DNA of 64,000 nt from CAVVNC01 sp963750015 (GCA_963750015.1 CAVVPU010000016.1:1-64000); one strand, 5' to 3'; shown: positions 1-9,637, counted from the first letter of the stretch. Notes: a model not told the origin generated them from the sequence alone. Made by a program: numbers and translations.

Positions 1-1007
1 TGAAAAGCTGGCGACGGTGTGCCAAAGGCAGGAAACCCAGGCAAGGGTAGCACGAGTTCAAAACAAAAATGTATAAACGGGGATGCTCTCCACCTCTTTC
101 ACTTGCCGGCCTTCGCCGTGTTGGCAACCACTGCCCTCGCAGCCACAAAAACAAGAACCAAGAAGAGTATCTCTACATTCTTCTGCATACCAAACTTCCT
201 CCTTTCAAGCATAGTATCTGGCAGCGCTGCTATCTAGCTGGAGATGATCGAAGATACAGACCCGAGACCCGTTGGCTTTCTGTCCTATGTTCGCTCATAG
301 TCCAACTTTTTCAGATTCCTGAATACTTGTGTAGGAAGGCTATCTCACCGGTGTTGCAACTTTATGAACGTGAGTTAAAGCTTAGTAAAAGGTGACGCTT
401 TCGGGTGGCAATTCTCGCTTTTGGACGATTGTCCCTCGCCAGACTTTGTAGGTGAAGCCCCCGAGAGTGAAATCTTCACCCGCTATTACCCGCTATCGAC
501 ATTACGCGCCTGAGGCTGCCTTCCTGAAAGCGATATTATGTTTTTCTTTTCACACAGCTATGATACAACTCGTAATATTCGAAGGGAGAAGATGAGAGAG
601 GGCAGCCGTGTGCTGAGCCGACAAAAGCTATTGAAATATTGAAGGACGTCCGTCTCTCTCCCCTTCCTGGTTGAAGGAGATGGGGCGCTGCCGGCGAAGA
701 TAAAGAAAACGACAAAATAACAACGTTCCCCTTTGGCTTTCCAGGAGAAAGTGACCTCAAGGGGAATCGTGTAAATCCATAGTGGCTCTGCGTTCATAGA
801 TGCGGCACTGCGGAATGGGACTCAAGAGACCTCGGCTGCAAGTGAGAACGTAATCTTCGATGAGGGGTGTTAATAGGACCATCTGGGATGCGTCCTGTAA
901 GGATAAACCCCCTTCGCGTTGCTGAACATCGAATCTTCGGTCGGTAATATTCAAAACAGATGAGGGGAATGCCTGTCAGCAGACCTCGATGAGGTCCACA
1001 GCTTGTG
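1..1007. other. Intergenic region without a convincing gene
   Basis: No open frame here shows a recognisable domain, a good ribosome binding site or coding-like composition. The stretch holds one copy of the dispersed repeat (about 441-598, listed separately). The rest (1-440 and 600-1007) appears to be non-coding or decayed sequence. The sigma-54 activator on the minus strand ends at 1008. Confidence 0.5.
441..598 (-). repeat. Dispersed repeat, copy A (frame disrupted)
   Basis: Reading the minus strand, this copy encodes the repeat core as GEDFTL followed by FTYKVW, preceded by RFQEG. The core frame is broken by a direct 10-base duplication just after the ATG. The upstream part, about 480-598, is nearly identical to 11,925-12,040, including the string ATATTCGAAGGGAGAAGATG. 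This is one of at least five copies in the window (see 11,859, 13,292, 23,536 and 40,679). Confidence 0.75.
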
Positions 1008-2561
1008 CTAGTCGTCGTCGAAGCGAACCTTTCGGCCGTATGGTATATCGAGCTGTTTCATTCGATGCCTGAGTGTGTTCGGCTTTAGACCGAGCATCGC
1101 CGCGCATCCGTCCGCCCCATTGATCTTGCCTTTAGTCATCCTAAGTGCCTTGCCAATGTGGGACACCATCACTTCATCGAGGGTCTCGAATCTTTCCTGC
1201 CTCTGGCCGTTCTCGGAGATCCATTGAGAACGACTGGTTATCTCCAGCTCACTAAATGACAGAGGTCCTTCCCGATTTAGGATCAAAGCCCTTTCGACCA
1301 CGTTTTGCAGTTCCCGCACGTTTCCAGGCCACGAATACCGCATGAGTCGATCGATGGCCCCCGGCCCTAATCGTGGAAAGGACCTGAGGTCGAGCGCTTT
1401 GGCCTTAGTTTTTACGAAGTATTCGACCAATGCAGGAATGTCTCCGGCCCGTGCCCTTAGGGGCGGAATGTGGATCGGGAACACATTGAGTCTGAACCAG
1501 AGGTCTTCTCTGAACTGTTTCAGACGAACTAACTCCTCAAGGTTTCTATGGGTGGCCGCAATGATCCTGACGTCTACCTTGATGGTACGTGTTCCACCGA
1601 CGCGTTCGACCTCCTTGTTTTCTATCACCCTGAGCAACCGGAGTTGCGCCTCGGGCGTCAGCTCTCCGACCTCATCGAGAAAGATGGTCCCGCTGTGGGC
1701 TCGCTCGAACCGTCCCTTCTTCTCACTCGTGGCTCCTGTGAAAGCACCTTTTTCGTGGCCGAAAAGCTCGCTGTCCAGCAGCATCGGGGAGATAGCGCCA
1801 CAGTTCACCCTGACGTAGGGATTATTAGCTCTGGGAGAGTATCTCTGGATCGCATCCGCTATGACTTCCTTGCCCACCCCCGTCTCGCCCTCTAGAAGAA
1901 CCGTAGTTCGCTGCGGGGCCACATGTCTGGCCTTCTCCATGACCAGCTTGAGCCCGAAATCGCCGCCAATGATCTCTGCCGGGCTCTTGCTCTTGAGTTC
2001 CTGATAGAGAAAGCGGTTGTCATCTGCCAACAGGTCTTTGAGGTTGCGGATCTCCGTATGCCTGAGGTGATTGGACAGGGCTATTGCAAAGGGCTCGTTA
2101 AGAAGCGAGAAGAGGTGAAGATGCTCTGGTCCATAGCGGTCTAAGCCGTCGGCACGGAGAACAACCGCCAAGGAGCCCATCCGCCGGCCTCTCGTGGTGA
2201 GGAACATGATGAGCTGTGACGATGCCTCGGGATGGCCCATGATCTTCTGCATCGGCTTCGCCACGGGATCGTCTTCGGGATTGCTTACGATCCTGATATC
2301 CGGTAGGCTCGAGCCTTCTAAGGCAGAAATGGCCTTAGGGGGCAACGGCACGATCTTGTTCACCATTTCTCCGCCCTTCGACGATGCGACCGCTATCATC
2401 CGGACAGCATGAAACTCGTGGTCGGTGAAGAAAACGGATATCTCGACGGCGGGAATAAACTCCGAAAGGTACAGGAAACAGTCGTGAAGCGCCTTTTCGA
2501 TCTCCAGGTTGCCGCAGATCCTGAGCGACGCCCGTCTGTAGAATTCATTTTCATCAACCAT
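1008..2561 (-). CDS. Sigma-54-dependent transcriptional activator with GAF sensor domain
   Basis: This is an NtrC/NifA-class enhancer-binding protein. An N-terminal GAF-like region (about residues 1-165) is followed by the AAA+ domain with Walker A (GETGVGKE), the sigma-54 contact loop in ELFGHEKGAFTGAT, and Walker B (GTIFLDEVGEL). The C-terminal Fis-type helix-turn-helix includes AAMLGLKPNTLRHRMK. The ATG at 2561 is chosen because GGGAG lies seven bases upstream and the protein then begins MVDENEFYRR, which fits my recollection of how this family starts. A longer start at 2615 adds a tail with no homology I recognise. The gene diverges from an operon with a sigma-54 promoter at 2697-2712, so that operon is its likely target. 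The GAF domain suggests a small-molecule ligand, unidentified. Confidence 0.93.
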   Translation of the reverse strand: MVDENEFYRRASLRICGNLEIEKALHDCFLYLSEFIPAVEISVFFTDHEFHAVRMIAVASSKGGEMVNKIVPLPPKAISALEGSSLPDIRIVSNPEDDPVAKPMQKIMGHPEASSQLIMFLTTRGRRMGSLAVVLRADGLDRYGPEHLHLFSLLNEPFAIALSNHLRHTEIRNLKDLLADDNRFLYQELKSKSPAEIIGGDFGLKLVMEKARHVAPQRTTVLLEGETGVGKEVIADAIQRYSPRANNPYVRVNCGAISPMLLDSELFGHEKGAFTGATSEKKGRFERAHSGTIFLDEVGELTPEAQLRLLRVIENKEVERVGGTRTIKVDVRIIAATHRNLEELVRLKQFREDLWFRLNVFPIHIPPLRARAGDIPALVEYFVKTKAKALDLRSFPRLGPGAIDRLMRYSWPGNVRELQNVVERALILNREGPLSFSELEITSRSQWISENGQRQERFETLDEVMVSHIGKALRMTKGKINGADGCAAMLGLKPNTLRHRMKQLDIPYGRKVRFDDD

Positions 2562-2612
2562 GTCGTGTCTCCCGGTGCTTTTACCAAATACTAGATATTG
2601 AACCATGAATTT

Positions 2613-2644
2613 CAAAATATGGGAAGAATAATTTCGGTATTTTG
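2613..2644. promoter_or_regulatory. Possible upstream activator site (inverted repeat)
   Basis: CAAAATA at 2613-2619 is repeated as TATTTTG at 2638-2644, an inverted pair about 75 bases upstream of the sigma-54 promoter. Sigma-54 activators typically bind dyads 80-150 bases upstream, so this is a candidate enhancer for the regulator at 1008-2561. The arms are short and AT-rich, so chance is possible. Confidence 0.3.
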
Positions 2645-2696
2645 TAATTGCGTGAACGTGAGTGCGTAAGTATTTGATATTAAACAGCTATTGAAA

Positions 2697-2712
2697 CGGC
2701 ATACGTATTGCC
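2697..2712 (+). promoter_or_regulatory. Sigma-54 (-24/-12) promoter
   Basis: The sequence CGGCATACGTATTGCC has GG and GC dinucleotides exactly 12 bases apart and matches the TGGCAC-N5-TTGC consensus at all invariant positions. Transcription would begin near 2723, about 70 bases before the first gene of the rightward operon. An adjacent divergent sigma-54 activator supports the call. Confidence 0.75.
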
Positions 2713-2794
2713 TTGTTTCAGGTGTAACGACCGGAAAATACCGGACGGTGTGCTCTTGCGAGCCCGATAAGAATCATGAATGAAAGGAGTAGAA

Positions 2795-3587
2795 GTGCCT
2801 GGAAAAACCAGTCCCCGTCTCGTCGACCTTAGCGTCGCCCTCGAAGATGGCCTTCCCAGTGACCCGCCCGGGCTGATTCCCAAGATCGACTACGTGGACC
2901 ACTTGACCGGCGCGGAGGAGATGACAAGTCTTTTTTGTCCCGGTCTCGCCAGAGAACAGCTGCCCGGTGGTTTGGGCTGGGCCGCAGAGCACGTCCGTCT
3001 CACGACGCACGCCGGTACGCATCTCGATGCCCCTTACCACTACGCTCCCACGATGGATCATGGTAAACGCGCCTTGACCATCGATGAAATCCCTCTCGAA
3101 TGGTGTTTTCAGGACGGCGTAGTCCTGGACTTCCGCGCCAAAGCTGACGGAGAAATCATCACGATCGGTGACATCCAGAAAGAGATCAACCGAATCAAGT
3201 ATGAAATAAAGCCCCTGGATATCGTTCTTATCCAAACGGGTGCCGACGCTGCCTGGGGGACACAGGAATACCTGAGAAAGGGTGCGGGCATGGCCAGAGA
3301 GAGCGTGCTGTATCTCGCAGGAATTGGCGTAAAAGTCATGGGGATAGACTCCTGGAGCTTCGACAGGCCCATGCAGGCCCAGGCAAGGGATTTCGCGAAG
3401 ACCGGTAATCCCGGAGTCGTATGGGAGGCTCACTTCGCCGGACGGGACTGCATTTACTGCCACATGGAGAAACTGGCTAACCTCCGCGGCATCGGCCGTC
3501 CTCATGGCTTCACCGTGTGCTGTTTTCCCATCAAGATCAAAGAGGGCGAGTGCGGGATGGGTAAGGCCCGTGGCCATCGTGCCTTGA
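2795..3587 (+). CDS. Cyclase-family (kynurenine formamidase-like) hydrolase, frameshifted near its end
   Basis: This metal-dependent hydrolase of the cyclase family has the signature THAGTHLDAPYHY near residues 70-82, whose His/Asp residues bind the metal. A GTG at 2795 is preferred because AGGAG sits five bases upstream; an in-frame ATG at 2780 overlaps that site. The usual C-terminus (ASAGWVRPVAIV) is present, but in the +1 frame from about 3547, where GGG replaces an expected GG. Without correction the frame runs on into the next gene. First gene of the sigma-54 operon, ahead of the ABC importer. Substrate unknown; family members open amides or lactones. Confidence 0.8.
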
Positions 3588-3707
3588 TACTGAAGGATCA
3601 AAGTGATGGCCAGAGAGAGGCGGCCCGAGGAACTGAAATCAAGCTGGTGGAATCTGTCCGGCAAAAATCGAGTTCGGCAGACCAGGAAACCGGCGAGGAG
3701 GGACGAA

Positions 3708-4913
3708 ATGAACAAGAAGGGCATTTGGACCGTCACCGTAACTATTTGTGTACTGTTGGCCTTTGTTGCCTTGCCTGCGGCACTATTGGCTCAGGCAAAA
3801 AGCAAACCCATCAGACTCGGCGGGTCCCTCGCAATCACAGGGCCTCTTGCCGAGAACGCCAAGTGGATCAAGCGAGGTTACGAATACTGGGCCGAGAAAG
3901 TGAACAAGAGTGGCGGCTTGCTCGGCCGACCTGTCGAACTGGTCATCTATGACGATGAAGGGAAACCGGATAAGGCAGTGCAGCTTCTCGAGAAGCTCAT
4001 CACCGTGGACAGGGTAGATCTCCTCCTCGGAGGTTACGCGGGTCCATCGTGCGCGGCGCAGATGCCCGTCGCAGAAAGGTATGGAATGGTCTACGTGTCG
4101 ATGGGCGGTCACATGACGTCGTTCAGCCAGGGCTTCAAGTACTCCTTTAGCGCCACGCCGATGATGGGCGAGTGGCTGAGCGATGCGTTCTTCAAATTCC
4201 TGGAAAGCCTGCCCGCTAATGAGAGACCTAAGAGTGTGGCATACGTACGACTGAACAACCCCATTGGGAGGTCAGGAGCACCGGTAGAGCATAAATGGGC
4301 CGAGAAACTCGGCATGAAGATAGTGATGGAAGAGTATTACGATTCGCCCCTTGCGAGCGCAGATGCGATCATCTCAAAGGCTAAGCAGGGCGGGGCCGAG
4401 CTCCTGTACTGTACCCAGTTTTTTCCCGATGCCGTTCTCACCGTTCGTTCGGCCAAGGCGCTCGGGTACAACCCGAAGTTCTTCCAGCAGTCCATCGCCG
4501 CCACATCCCCCGCCTGGGCCCAGACTCTCGGCCCTGATGGCAATTACGTTTATCAGGGTGTCATCATGACGAACAACCTACCTTTCCCTGAAATCCAAGA
4601 GCTGAACAAGGTCGCGAAGGAGAAGTTCGGGGAACCCGACGCACCCGAGTATTTCCTCTTCGGTTACAGCTGGCCGGAGACGCTGCAGCGGGGGGTTGAA
4701 GGGGCAAAAAGCCTGAACCAGGATGCCATCCGCGACTATTTAAGGACCCATGAGATCTCCATTATCGCAGGGAAGTTCAGGTTTGACGAAAAAGGGCTCC
4801 CTCCTGCGTACTCGTATGTAGTGCAAGTACAAAAGGGACAGACAGCCGTCGTCTACCCACGAGACAGGGCAACGGCCAAAGCAATCTACCCGAAGCCGGC
4901 TTGGGGTAAGTAG
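3708..4913 (+). CDS. ABC transporter periplasmic substrate-binding protein (branched-chain amino-acid type)
   Basis: A 401-residue receptor of the LivJ/Peripla_BP_6 family. It begins with a signal peptide (MNKKGIW, then a hydrophobic stretch ending ALLAQA). The mature protein opens with PIRLGGSLAITGPLAENAK, the usual first strand of this fold. The ATG at 3708 has GAGGAGGG just upstream. Genes for two permeases and two ATPases follow, giving a full importer. In anaerobic degraders such receptors often bind aromatic or other carboxylates instead of amino acids; the neighbouring acyl-CoA genes favour that here, but the ligand cannot be read from sequence. Confidence 0.9.
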   Translation: MNKKGIWTVTVTICVLLAFVALPAALLAQAKSKPIRLGGSLAITGPLAENAKWIKRGYEYWAEKVNKSGGLLGRPVELVIYDDEGKPDKAVQLLEKLITVDRVDLLLGGYAGPSCAAQMPVAERYGMVYVSMGGHMTSFSQGFKYSFSATPMMGEWLSDAFFKFLESLPANERPKSVAYVRLNNPIGRSGAPVEHKWAEKLGMKIVMEEYYDSPLASADAIISKAKQGGAELLYCTQFFPDAVLTVRSAKALGYNPKFFQQSIAATSPAWAQTLGPDGNYVYQGVIMTNNLPFPEIQELNKVAKEKFGEPDAPEYFLFGYSWPETLQRGVEGAKSLNQDAIRDYLRTHEISIIAGKFRFDEKGLPPAYSYVVQVQKGQTAVVYPRDRATAKAIYPKPAWGK

Positions 4914-4922
4914 GACTTGATT

Positions 4923-4985
4923 CGGTTGCTTGGGCCGTTGGGTTCGATGGTCCCACTGAGAACACTCCGGGTACCCAAGCAACCG
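4923..4985 (+). terminator. Long inverted repeat between binding protein and permease genes
   Basis: CGGTTGCTTGGG at 4923-4934 is perfectly complementary to CCCAAGCAACCG at 4974-4985, with a 39-base loop. There is no T-run, so it is not a classical terminator. It may be an mRNA-stabilising or attenuating hairpin that keeps the binding-protein transcript more abundant than the permease part, a common arrangement in ABC operons. Confidence 0.45.
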
Positions 4986-5021
4986 ATTAGCCCCAAGTAA
5001 CCGAGTTGAGCGAGACAGAAG

Positions 5022-5903
5022 ATGCACGGAATATCAGGGACACTATTCATTCAGAGCGTAGTCAGCGGTCTGCTGCTGGGGGGCACATTCGTCGTGCTGG
5101 CCATCGGATTCAGTCTCATCCTCGGGATCGCCCGGGTCGTGAACCTCGCTCACCCCGTCTTCGCGCTCGTGGGAGCATACCTTACCTTCTGGCTGCTCGA
5201 TCTCTACGGCTTGAACCCCTTGCTTTCCCTGGTTGTAGTTGTGCCCGTCCTGTTCCTGCTCGGTGTAGGGCTGGAAAGAATCGTGATAAGACAGGCTGCG
5301 AAGAGGACCAGAGACATCACCTCCGCCTCCCTCGTGCTCACGTTCGGCATAGCGATTATCGTCGAAAACCTTCTCCTTGTCATCTGTAAGGCGACCCCGA
5401 GGCTCGTAACCACCTCCATTTCCGGCAGGGCCCTGTTCGTCGGCGGCGTCGCGGTTCCACTCAACATCCTGGTAGGCTTTTCGGTGGCAGCGGTAACAGT
5501 CGCTGTGATCTATTTTCTTCTCCACCACACCTTTCTCGGAAAAGCTGCAAGGGCGGTATGGCAGGACAGGGAGGGGGCCATTCTGATGGGGATCAACGTC
5601 AACGGAGTGACGGCTATCACCTACGGAATATCATTTGCCGCAGCAGGGATAGCAGGGACCTGCATGAGTTTGATCTACTCGATCGAGCCCTCAACCCACT
5701 GGGCCTGGATCAACTTCGTTTTTGCCATCGTTATAGTCGGAGGCGTCGGCAGCATTACGGGCACCGCTATAGCGGGGCTCCTGATAGGCCTGATAATCGG
5801 CATAAGCAATGCGTTGATCCCTCTCACGTGGACCAACCTCGTGCTTTTTGCCATCATAATCGTTCTGCTGCTTATCAGGCCGACGGGCCTGGTTCGGCAA
5901 TAA
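5022..5903 (+). CDS. livH: Branched-chain amino-acid type ABC transporter permease (LivH family)
   Basis: A 293-residue inner-membrane permease with about eight hydrophobic segments. It has the family features LVLTFGIAIIVEN and the EAA-like loop around RAVWQDREGAILMGINV. The gene stands 12 bases ahead of livM and forms the heterodimeric channel with it. The start MHGISGTLF has only a weak ribosome binding site (GACAGAAG), consistent with translational coupling or modest expression. Ligand specificity resides in the upstream binding protein. Confidence 0.92.
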   Translation: MHGISGTLFIQSVVSGLLLGGTFVVLAIGFSLILGIARVVNLAHPVFALVGAYLTFWLLDLYGLNPLLSLVVVVPVLFLLGVGLERIVIRQAAKRTRDITSASLVLTFGIAIIVENLLLVICKATPRLVTTSISGRALFVGGVAVPLNILVGFSVAAVTVAVIYFLLHHTFLGKAARAVWQDREGAILMGINVNGVTAITYGISFAAAGIAGTCMSLIYSIEPSTHWAWINFVFAIVIVGGVGSITGTAIAGLLIGLIIGISNALIPLTWTNLVLFAIIIVLLLIRPTGLVRQ

Positions 5904-5915
5904 AGGTGAAGTGAG

Positions 5916-6869
5916 ATGGGCACGAACAGACGGCCATTGGTGATAGTGAGTGCCGTAGTCGCATGCCTGGCTCTCTTTCCCTTGCTCAGGCCGAGCGTCT
6001 ACTACCTGGCGGCGCTCTTCGGACTCTTCTTATACGTCGCGCTCGCGTGCGGGTGGAACATCTTTGGCGGATATACGGGCTACAACAATTTCGGCCACGC
6101 GGCCTTCTTCGGCATCGGCGCCTATACGAGCGCACTTCTCCTCCTGAAACTGGGGCTTTCTCCTTTCTACACCTGCGTGCTTGGAGGATTGCTTGCCGGG
6201 GTCTGTGCCGCCGTTGTCGGCTATCCGTGCCTTCGGCTTAGAGGACCTTATTTCGTGCTCGTCACGCTCGCCCTCGGTCTCTCTGCGCGTTTGATCGTCA
6301 TCAACGTCGAGTTTACGGGATCGTCCACCGGGTTGTATCTACCGTTCCTCAAGGTGAGCATGTTCACCAACCGGGTCATCTTCTATGAGGTGATGCTGGC
6401 CATCGCCTTCATCATCATTCTTATTGCCATGTGGATCGAAAAGTCGAAGTTCGGATTAGGTCTACGTTCTATCTATCAAGATGAAGACAGCGCGGAAACG
6501 CAAGGGGTAGACGCTACCAGGCTGAAGATCCGTGCATTTGTGCTGAGTGCCTTCCTCGCCGGAGTGGCCGGGGGAATCTATGCCTACCACCGCAGTTACA
6601 TTCATCCCGATTTCATCTTCGACATTAATCTGTCTGTTCTCGTGGTCCTCATGGCCCTTCTTGGCGGTCCAAGCACGTGGCTGGGGCCTGTCATAGGGTC
6701 CTGTATTGTCGTGGTGATCAACGAGGTGCTTACCGCCTACGCAAATATCGGAGCCGAGTTCTCGCGAATCGTATACGGGCTCCTTCTTGTCCTCGTCATC
6801 ATGTATCTGCCCAACGGCCTGATTGGTCTTTTCGGAAAGAAGGGACAGGTACGAACAGAAAGGGAATGA
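5916..6869 (+). CDS. livM: Branched-chain amino-acid type ABC transporter permease (LivM family)
   Basis: A 317-residue permease, partner of the preceding LivH-type protein. Typical LivM motifs are visible: GYNNFGHAAFFGIGAYTSA near residues 50-70, GPYFVLVTLALG, and the cytoplasmic loop around GVDATRLKIRAFVLSAFLAG. AGGTGAAGTGAG precedes the ATG. The last 20 codons are followed closely by the next gene of the operon, which has its own strong ribosome binding site. Confidence 0.92.
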   Translation: MGTNRRPLVIVSAVVACLALFPLLRPSVYYLAALFGLFLYVALACGWNIFGGYTGYNNFGHAAFFGIGAYTSALLLLKLGLSPFYTCVLGGLLAGVCAAVVGYPCLRLRGPYFVLVTLALGLSARLIVINVEFTGSSTGLYLPFLKVSMFTNRVIFYEVMLAIAFIIILIAMWIEKSKFGLGLRSIYQDEDSAETQGVDATRLKIRAFVLSAFLAGVAGGIYAYHRSYIHPDFIFDINLSVLVVLMALLGGPSTWLGPVIGSCIVVVINEVLTAYANIGAEFSRIVYGLLLVLVIMYLPNGLIGLFGKKGQVRTERE

Positions 6870-6915
6870 ACATAGTCGAATAAAAGCACATACACCGCAT
6901 AAGGAGGAAAAGCTG

Positions 6916-8157
6916 ATGTCAGACAGAGGCAAATGGTTGACCGACAAGTACTGGGTAACTGAGTTTAACTACTTCGAAGAGATCAGGAACCAGTTCACCC
7001 TGCCGGAACGAGTGTACATTCACGACGTTACCCTTCGGGAAGCCGAACAGACACCGCATGTTGTAATGAAACCGGATGAAAAACTCGCCATCTACGAGGC
7101 TCTCGACGATATGGGCGTCTACAGCGTCGAGCTTTTGCCAATAATCTCGTCGGACGATCGCGAGGTCGCAAGAGAGTTGGTGAGGATGAGAAAAGAGGGG
7201 CACAAGGCGAAAATCGTCTTCCTCTGTCGATGGGATGAAAAGGAGATCGATTTCGCCGCGGAGAACGGAGCGGACGGCGTCGTGGTGGAATGCCCCGGGT
7301 CACCATGGTTCGGCGAGGTGGTATGGGGACTCGACGAGCAGGCAATGATCGACCGGCTTGTAAAAGCTGCCGGTCGCGCCAAGAAGAACGGCCTCTACAC
7401 GTCGGTCATGCCATGGGAGGCAACGAAGGCCCCGATCCAATTCCTGGAGAGACTCTACAAGGCAGTCGCAAATGAAGCCGGCGTCGATCAGATCACCTAT
7501 ACGGACACGATGGGCTTTGGACTCCCGTGGACCACAGCCTTCATGGTAAGGAAGGTGAGGGAGTGGACCCCGAACGTCACTGTGGGAATGCACGCCCACA
7601 ACGACTATGGTCTGGCGACGGCTGTCATGCTGTCCGGTATCACGGCGGGCGCGTCGACCGTACATACGGCGATCAACACTTTGGGTGAAAGGGCCGGCAA
7701 TGCCTCCACCGAAGAGGTTGCAGTCGATGCGGAGCTCCTCCTGGGAGTCGATACCGGCATGGACCTCAGCAAGATCTATGACGTCACACGATTGGTGTCG
7801 GAAGTGACGAAGATCCCCATACCGCTGAACAAACCGATAAGCGGAGACAACGAATTCACCGTGGAATCGGGCATGGTCGCCGACATGAACCTCCGAATGA
7901 TGAAGACGGACAGACCCTTTACCACCTTGCCCTTCAAGCCGGAATTGATCGGCCGTGGCCCGCTCAACATAATCGTCGGGAAGATGACCGGGGGCACCGT
8001 TATCAAGGACAAGCTGGAAAAAATGGGGATCAGCGCGACAAAAGAGCAGGTGAAAGAGATCGTCGAGCGCGTCAAGAAGCAGGCGATAGTCCGCAAATGG
8101 TCCCTGCCTGATCCTTTATTTGCGAAGATCGTTCGGGATGTGATCGAGGGGAGATGA
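6916..8157 (+). CDS. DRE-TIM metallolyase family enzyme (HMG-CoA lyase / isopropylmalate synthase-like)
   Basis: A 413-residue TIM-barrel enzyme of the family that makes or breaks C-C bonds next to a carboxylate or thioester. The N-terminal metal/substrate motif reads HDVTLREAEQ and the C-terminal metal site reads GMHAHNDYGLA. The stretch GERAGNASTEEV is also typical. AAGGAGG before the ATG at 6916 fixes the start; an upstream in-frame ATG inside livM has no ribosome site. Its place between livM and livG, together with the acetoacetyl-CoA synthetase downstream, suggests that it acts on the imported acid or its CoA ester. Whether it is a synthase, a lyase or a homocitrate-synthase-like enzyme is not decidable by eye. 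Confidence 0.85.
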   Translation: MSDRGKWLTDKYWVTEFNYFEEIRNQFTLPERVYIHDVTLREAEQTPHVVMKPDEKLAIYEALDDMGVYSVELLPIISSDDREVARELVRMRKEGHKAKIVFLCRWDEKEIDFAAENGADGVVVECPGSPWFGEVVWGLDEQAMIDRLVKAAGRAKKNGLYTSVMPWEATKAPIQFLERLYKAVANEAGVDQITYTDTMGFGLPWTTAFMVRKVREWTPNVTVGMHAHNDYGLATAVMLSGITAGASTVHTAINTLGERAGNASTEEVAVDAELLLGVDTGMDLSKIYDVTRLVSEVTKIPIPLNKPISGDNEFTVESGMVADMNLRMMKTDRPFTTLPFKPELIGRGPLNIIVGKMTGGTVIKDKLEKMGISATKEQVKEIVERVKKQAIVRKWSLPDPLFAKIVRDVIEGR

Positions 8158-8184
8158 ACATATCAAGAAGGAGCGTGAGCTACC

Positions 8185-8949
8185 ATGACGAGTAGCAGTG
8201 CGGGGGATCGGGAACCCATTCTATCAGGACAAGGGGTTACCAAGTTATTTGGGGGTCTCACCGCGATCGCGGACGTGGATTTCCAGGTGCGAGAAGAAGA
8301 GATTATGGGTCTCATCGGGCCGAACGGCTCGGGGAAAACAACCTTGATCAACACCGTGGCGGGGTTCTATCCGCCGACTGATGGGACCATCACTTTCTTG
8401 GGCAAGAAGGTCAACGGCTTGAAGCCTTGTCAGATAGCGAAGTTGGGTATCGGAAGGACGTTTCAGTTCGTACGTCCCTTCGAAGAGATCTCGGTGGTCG
8501 ACAACGTAGCGCTGGGTATTCTCTATGGTCAGGGCAAGGCAAGCATTGCAGCGGCGCGAAATGAGGCGGAAGAGGTAGTCGAATTCGTTGGGCTTAAGGA
8601 CAGGGCGCGGCTTCACGCCAGAGACCTCATTATGTCGGACAGGAAGCGACTCGAGATCGCGAGGGCCCTTTCCGTCAAACCACGCCTCATACTCTTGGAT
8701 GAGGTCTTCGCGGGACTCAATGAGGGCGAGGTCCAGGAAGGTATCGATCTCGTTTTCAAAATCAATGAGGAGAGGAAGGTCACTATCTTCATGATCGAAC
8801 ATGTCCTCCGGGCACTAATGGAGACATGCAGCCGGGTCATGGTTCTTGACAATGGGATCAAGATCGCCGACGGAGAAGCGCAGGACATCGTCAAGGACCC
8901 AAGAGTGGTGGAGGCATATTTGGGAGAGGCGTATGTTAAGCGTCAATAA
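8185..8949 (+). CDS. livG: Branched-chain amino-acid type ABC transporter ATPase (LivG family)
   Basis: A 254-residue ATP-binding subunit with Walker A GPNGSGKT, the Q-loop region GRTFQFVRPF and Walker B RLILLDEVFAGLNEGE. The signature region reads IMSDRKRLEIARAL in place of LSGGQ; related R/K-rich variants occur in LivG-type proteins, so activity is still likely. It ends inside the start of livF (17-base overlap), showing tight coupling. Confidence 0.92.
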   Translation: MTSSSAGDREPILSGQGVTKLFGGLTAIADVDFQVREEEIMGLIGPNGSGKTTLINTVAGFYPPTDGTITFLGKKVNGLKPCQIAKLGIGRTFQFVRPFEEISVVDNVALGILYGQGKASIAAARNEAEEVVEFVGLKDRARLHARDLIMSDRKRLEIARALSVKPRLILLDEVFAGLNEGEVQEGIDLVFKINEERKVTIFMIEHVLRALMETCSRVMVLDNGIKIADGEAQDIVKDPRVVEAYLGEAYVKRQ

Positions 8950-9637
8950 CGTCACCGTATCGTACGGAAAGCTTCGTGCCCTGGATGGCGTGTCTATCGA
9001 AGTGACCGAGGGTGATTTCGTCGCGGTGATTGGCTCCAATGGCGCGGGAAAGTCGACCCTTTTACGCGCCATATCAGGGCTTACGGCAGTATCGGGTGGC
9101 GCCATTACGTACAACGGATCGAGGCTCGACGGGCTGATTCCAAGGCGGATCTGCGGGATGGGGATAGTACAGATACCGGAGGGACGGAGAGTGTTTCCAC
9201 TGATGAGCGTCAAGGAGAACCTTCAGTTGGGCGCTTACCTGCCGCCGGCGAGAAAGAAGATCGCCGAGAGCATGGAACAGGTGTTCAGCCTATTCCCCCG
9301 TCTTAAGGAAAGAAGAAACCAATCGGCAAAAACTCTTTCCGGCGGCGAGCAACAAATGCTTGCGATAGGAAGAGGCTTGATGGGACGGCCCTCCCTGATG
9401 ATCCTGGACGAGCCCACCATGAGCCTCTCTCCAAAACTTGCGGCCGGCATACTCGACACCCTGAAGATCCTCAACAGGCAGGGAATGACGATTCTCCTCG
9501 TTTCTCAGGAGGTGTTCCATTCGCTTCAGTTAGCCAAGACAGCCTATGTCATCGAAAACGGCCGGATAGAGCTTCAGGGCCCGGCGGCCGAGCTGTGTCA
9601 GAGCGAGCATGTAAGAAAGGCATATTTAGGACTGTAA
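8933..9637 (+). CDS. livF: Branched-chain amino-acid type ABC transporter ATPase (LivF family)
   Basis: A 234-residue ATPase with Walker A GSNGAGKS, signature LSGGEQQMLAIGRGLM and Walker B LMILDEPTMSLSP. The start at 8933 (MLSVNNVTVSYGKL) overlaps livG and has GGGAGAG upstream. It pairs with LivG to power the LivHM channel and completes the importer. A gap of about 200 bases follows, in which I see no gene. Confidence 0.92.
   Translation: MLSVNNVTVSYGKLRALDGVSIEVTEGDFVAVIGSNGAGKSTLLRAISGLTAVSGGAITYNGSRLDGLIPRRICGMGIVQIPEGRRVFPLMSVKENLQLGAYLPPARKKIAESMEQVFSLFPRLKERRNQSAKTLSGGEQQMLAIGRGLMGRPSLMILDEPTMSLSPKLAAGILDTLKILNRQGMTILLVSQEVFHSLQLAKTAYVIENGRIELQGPAAELCQSEHVRKAYLGL

Noticed and set aside
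2774..3736. A 320-codon open frame on the minus strand opposite the cyclase gene
   Set aside because: It is the antisense of a gene with clear catalytic motifs and shows no domain of its own.
8620..8670. LivG signature motif deviation as evidence for a dead ATPase
   Set aside because: Arg/Lys-rich signature variants occur in LivG-type proteins and all other ATPase motifs are intact.
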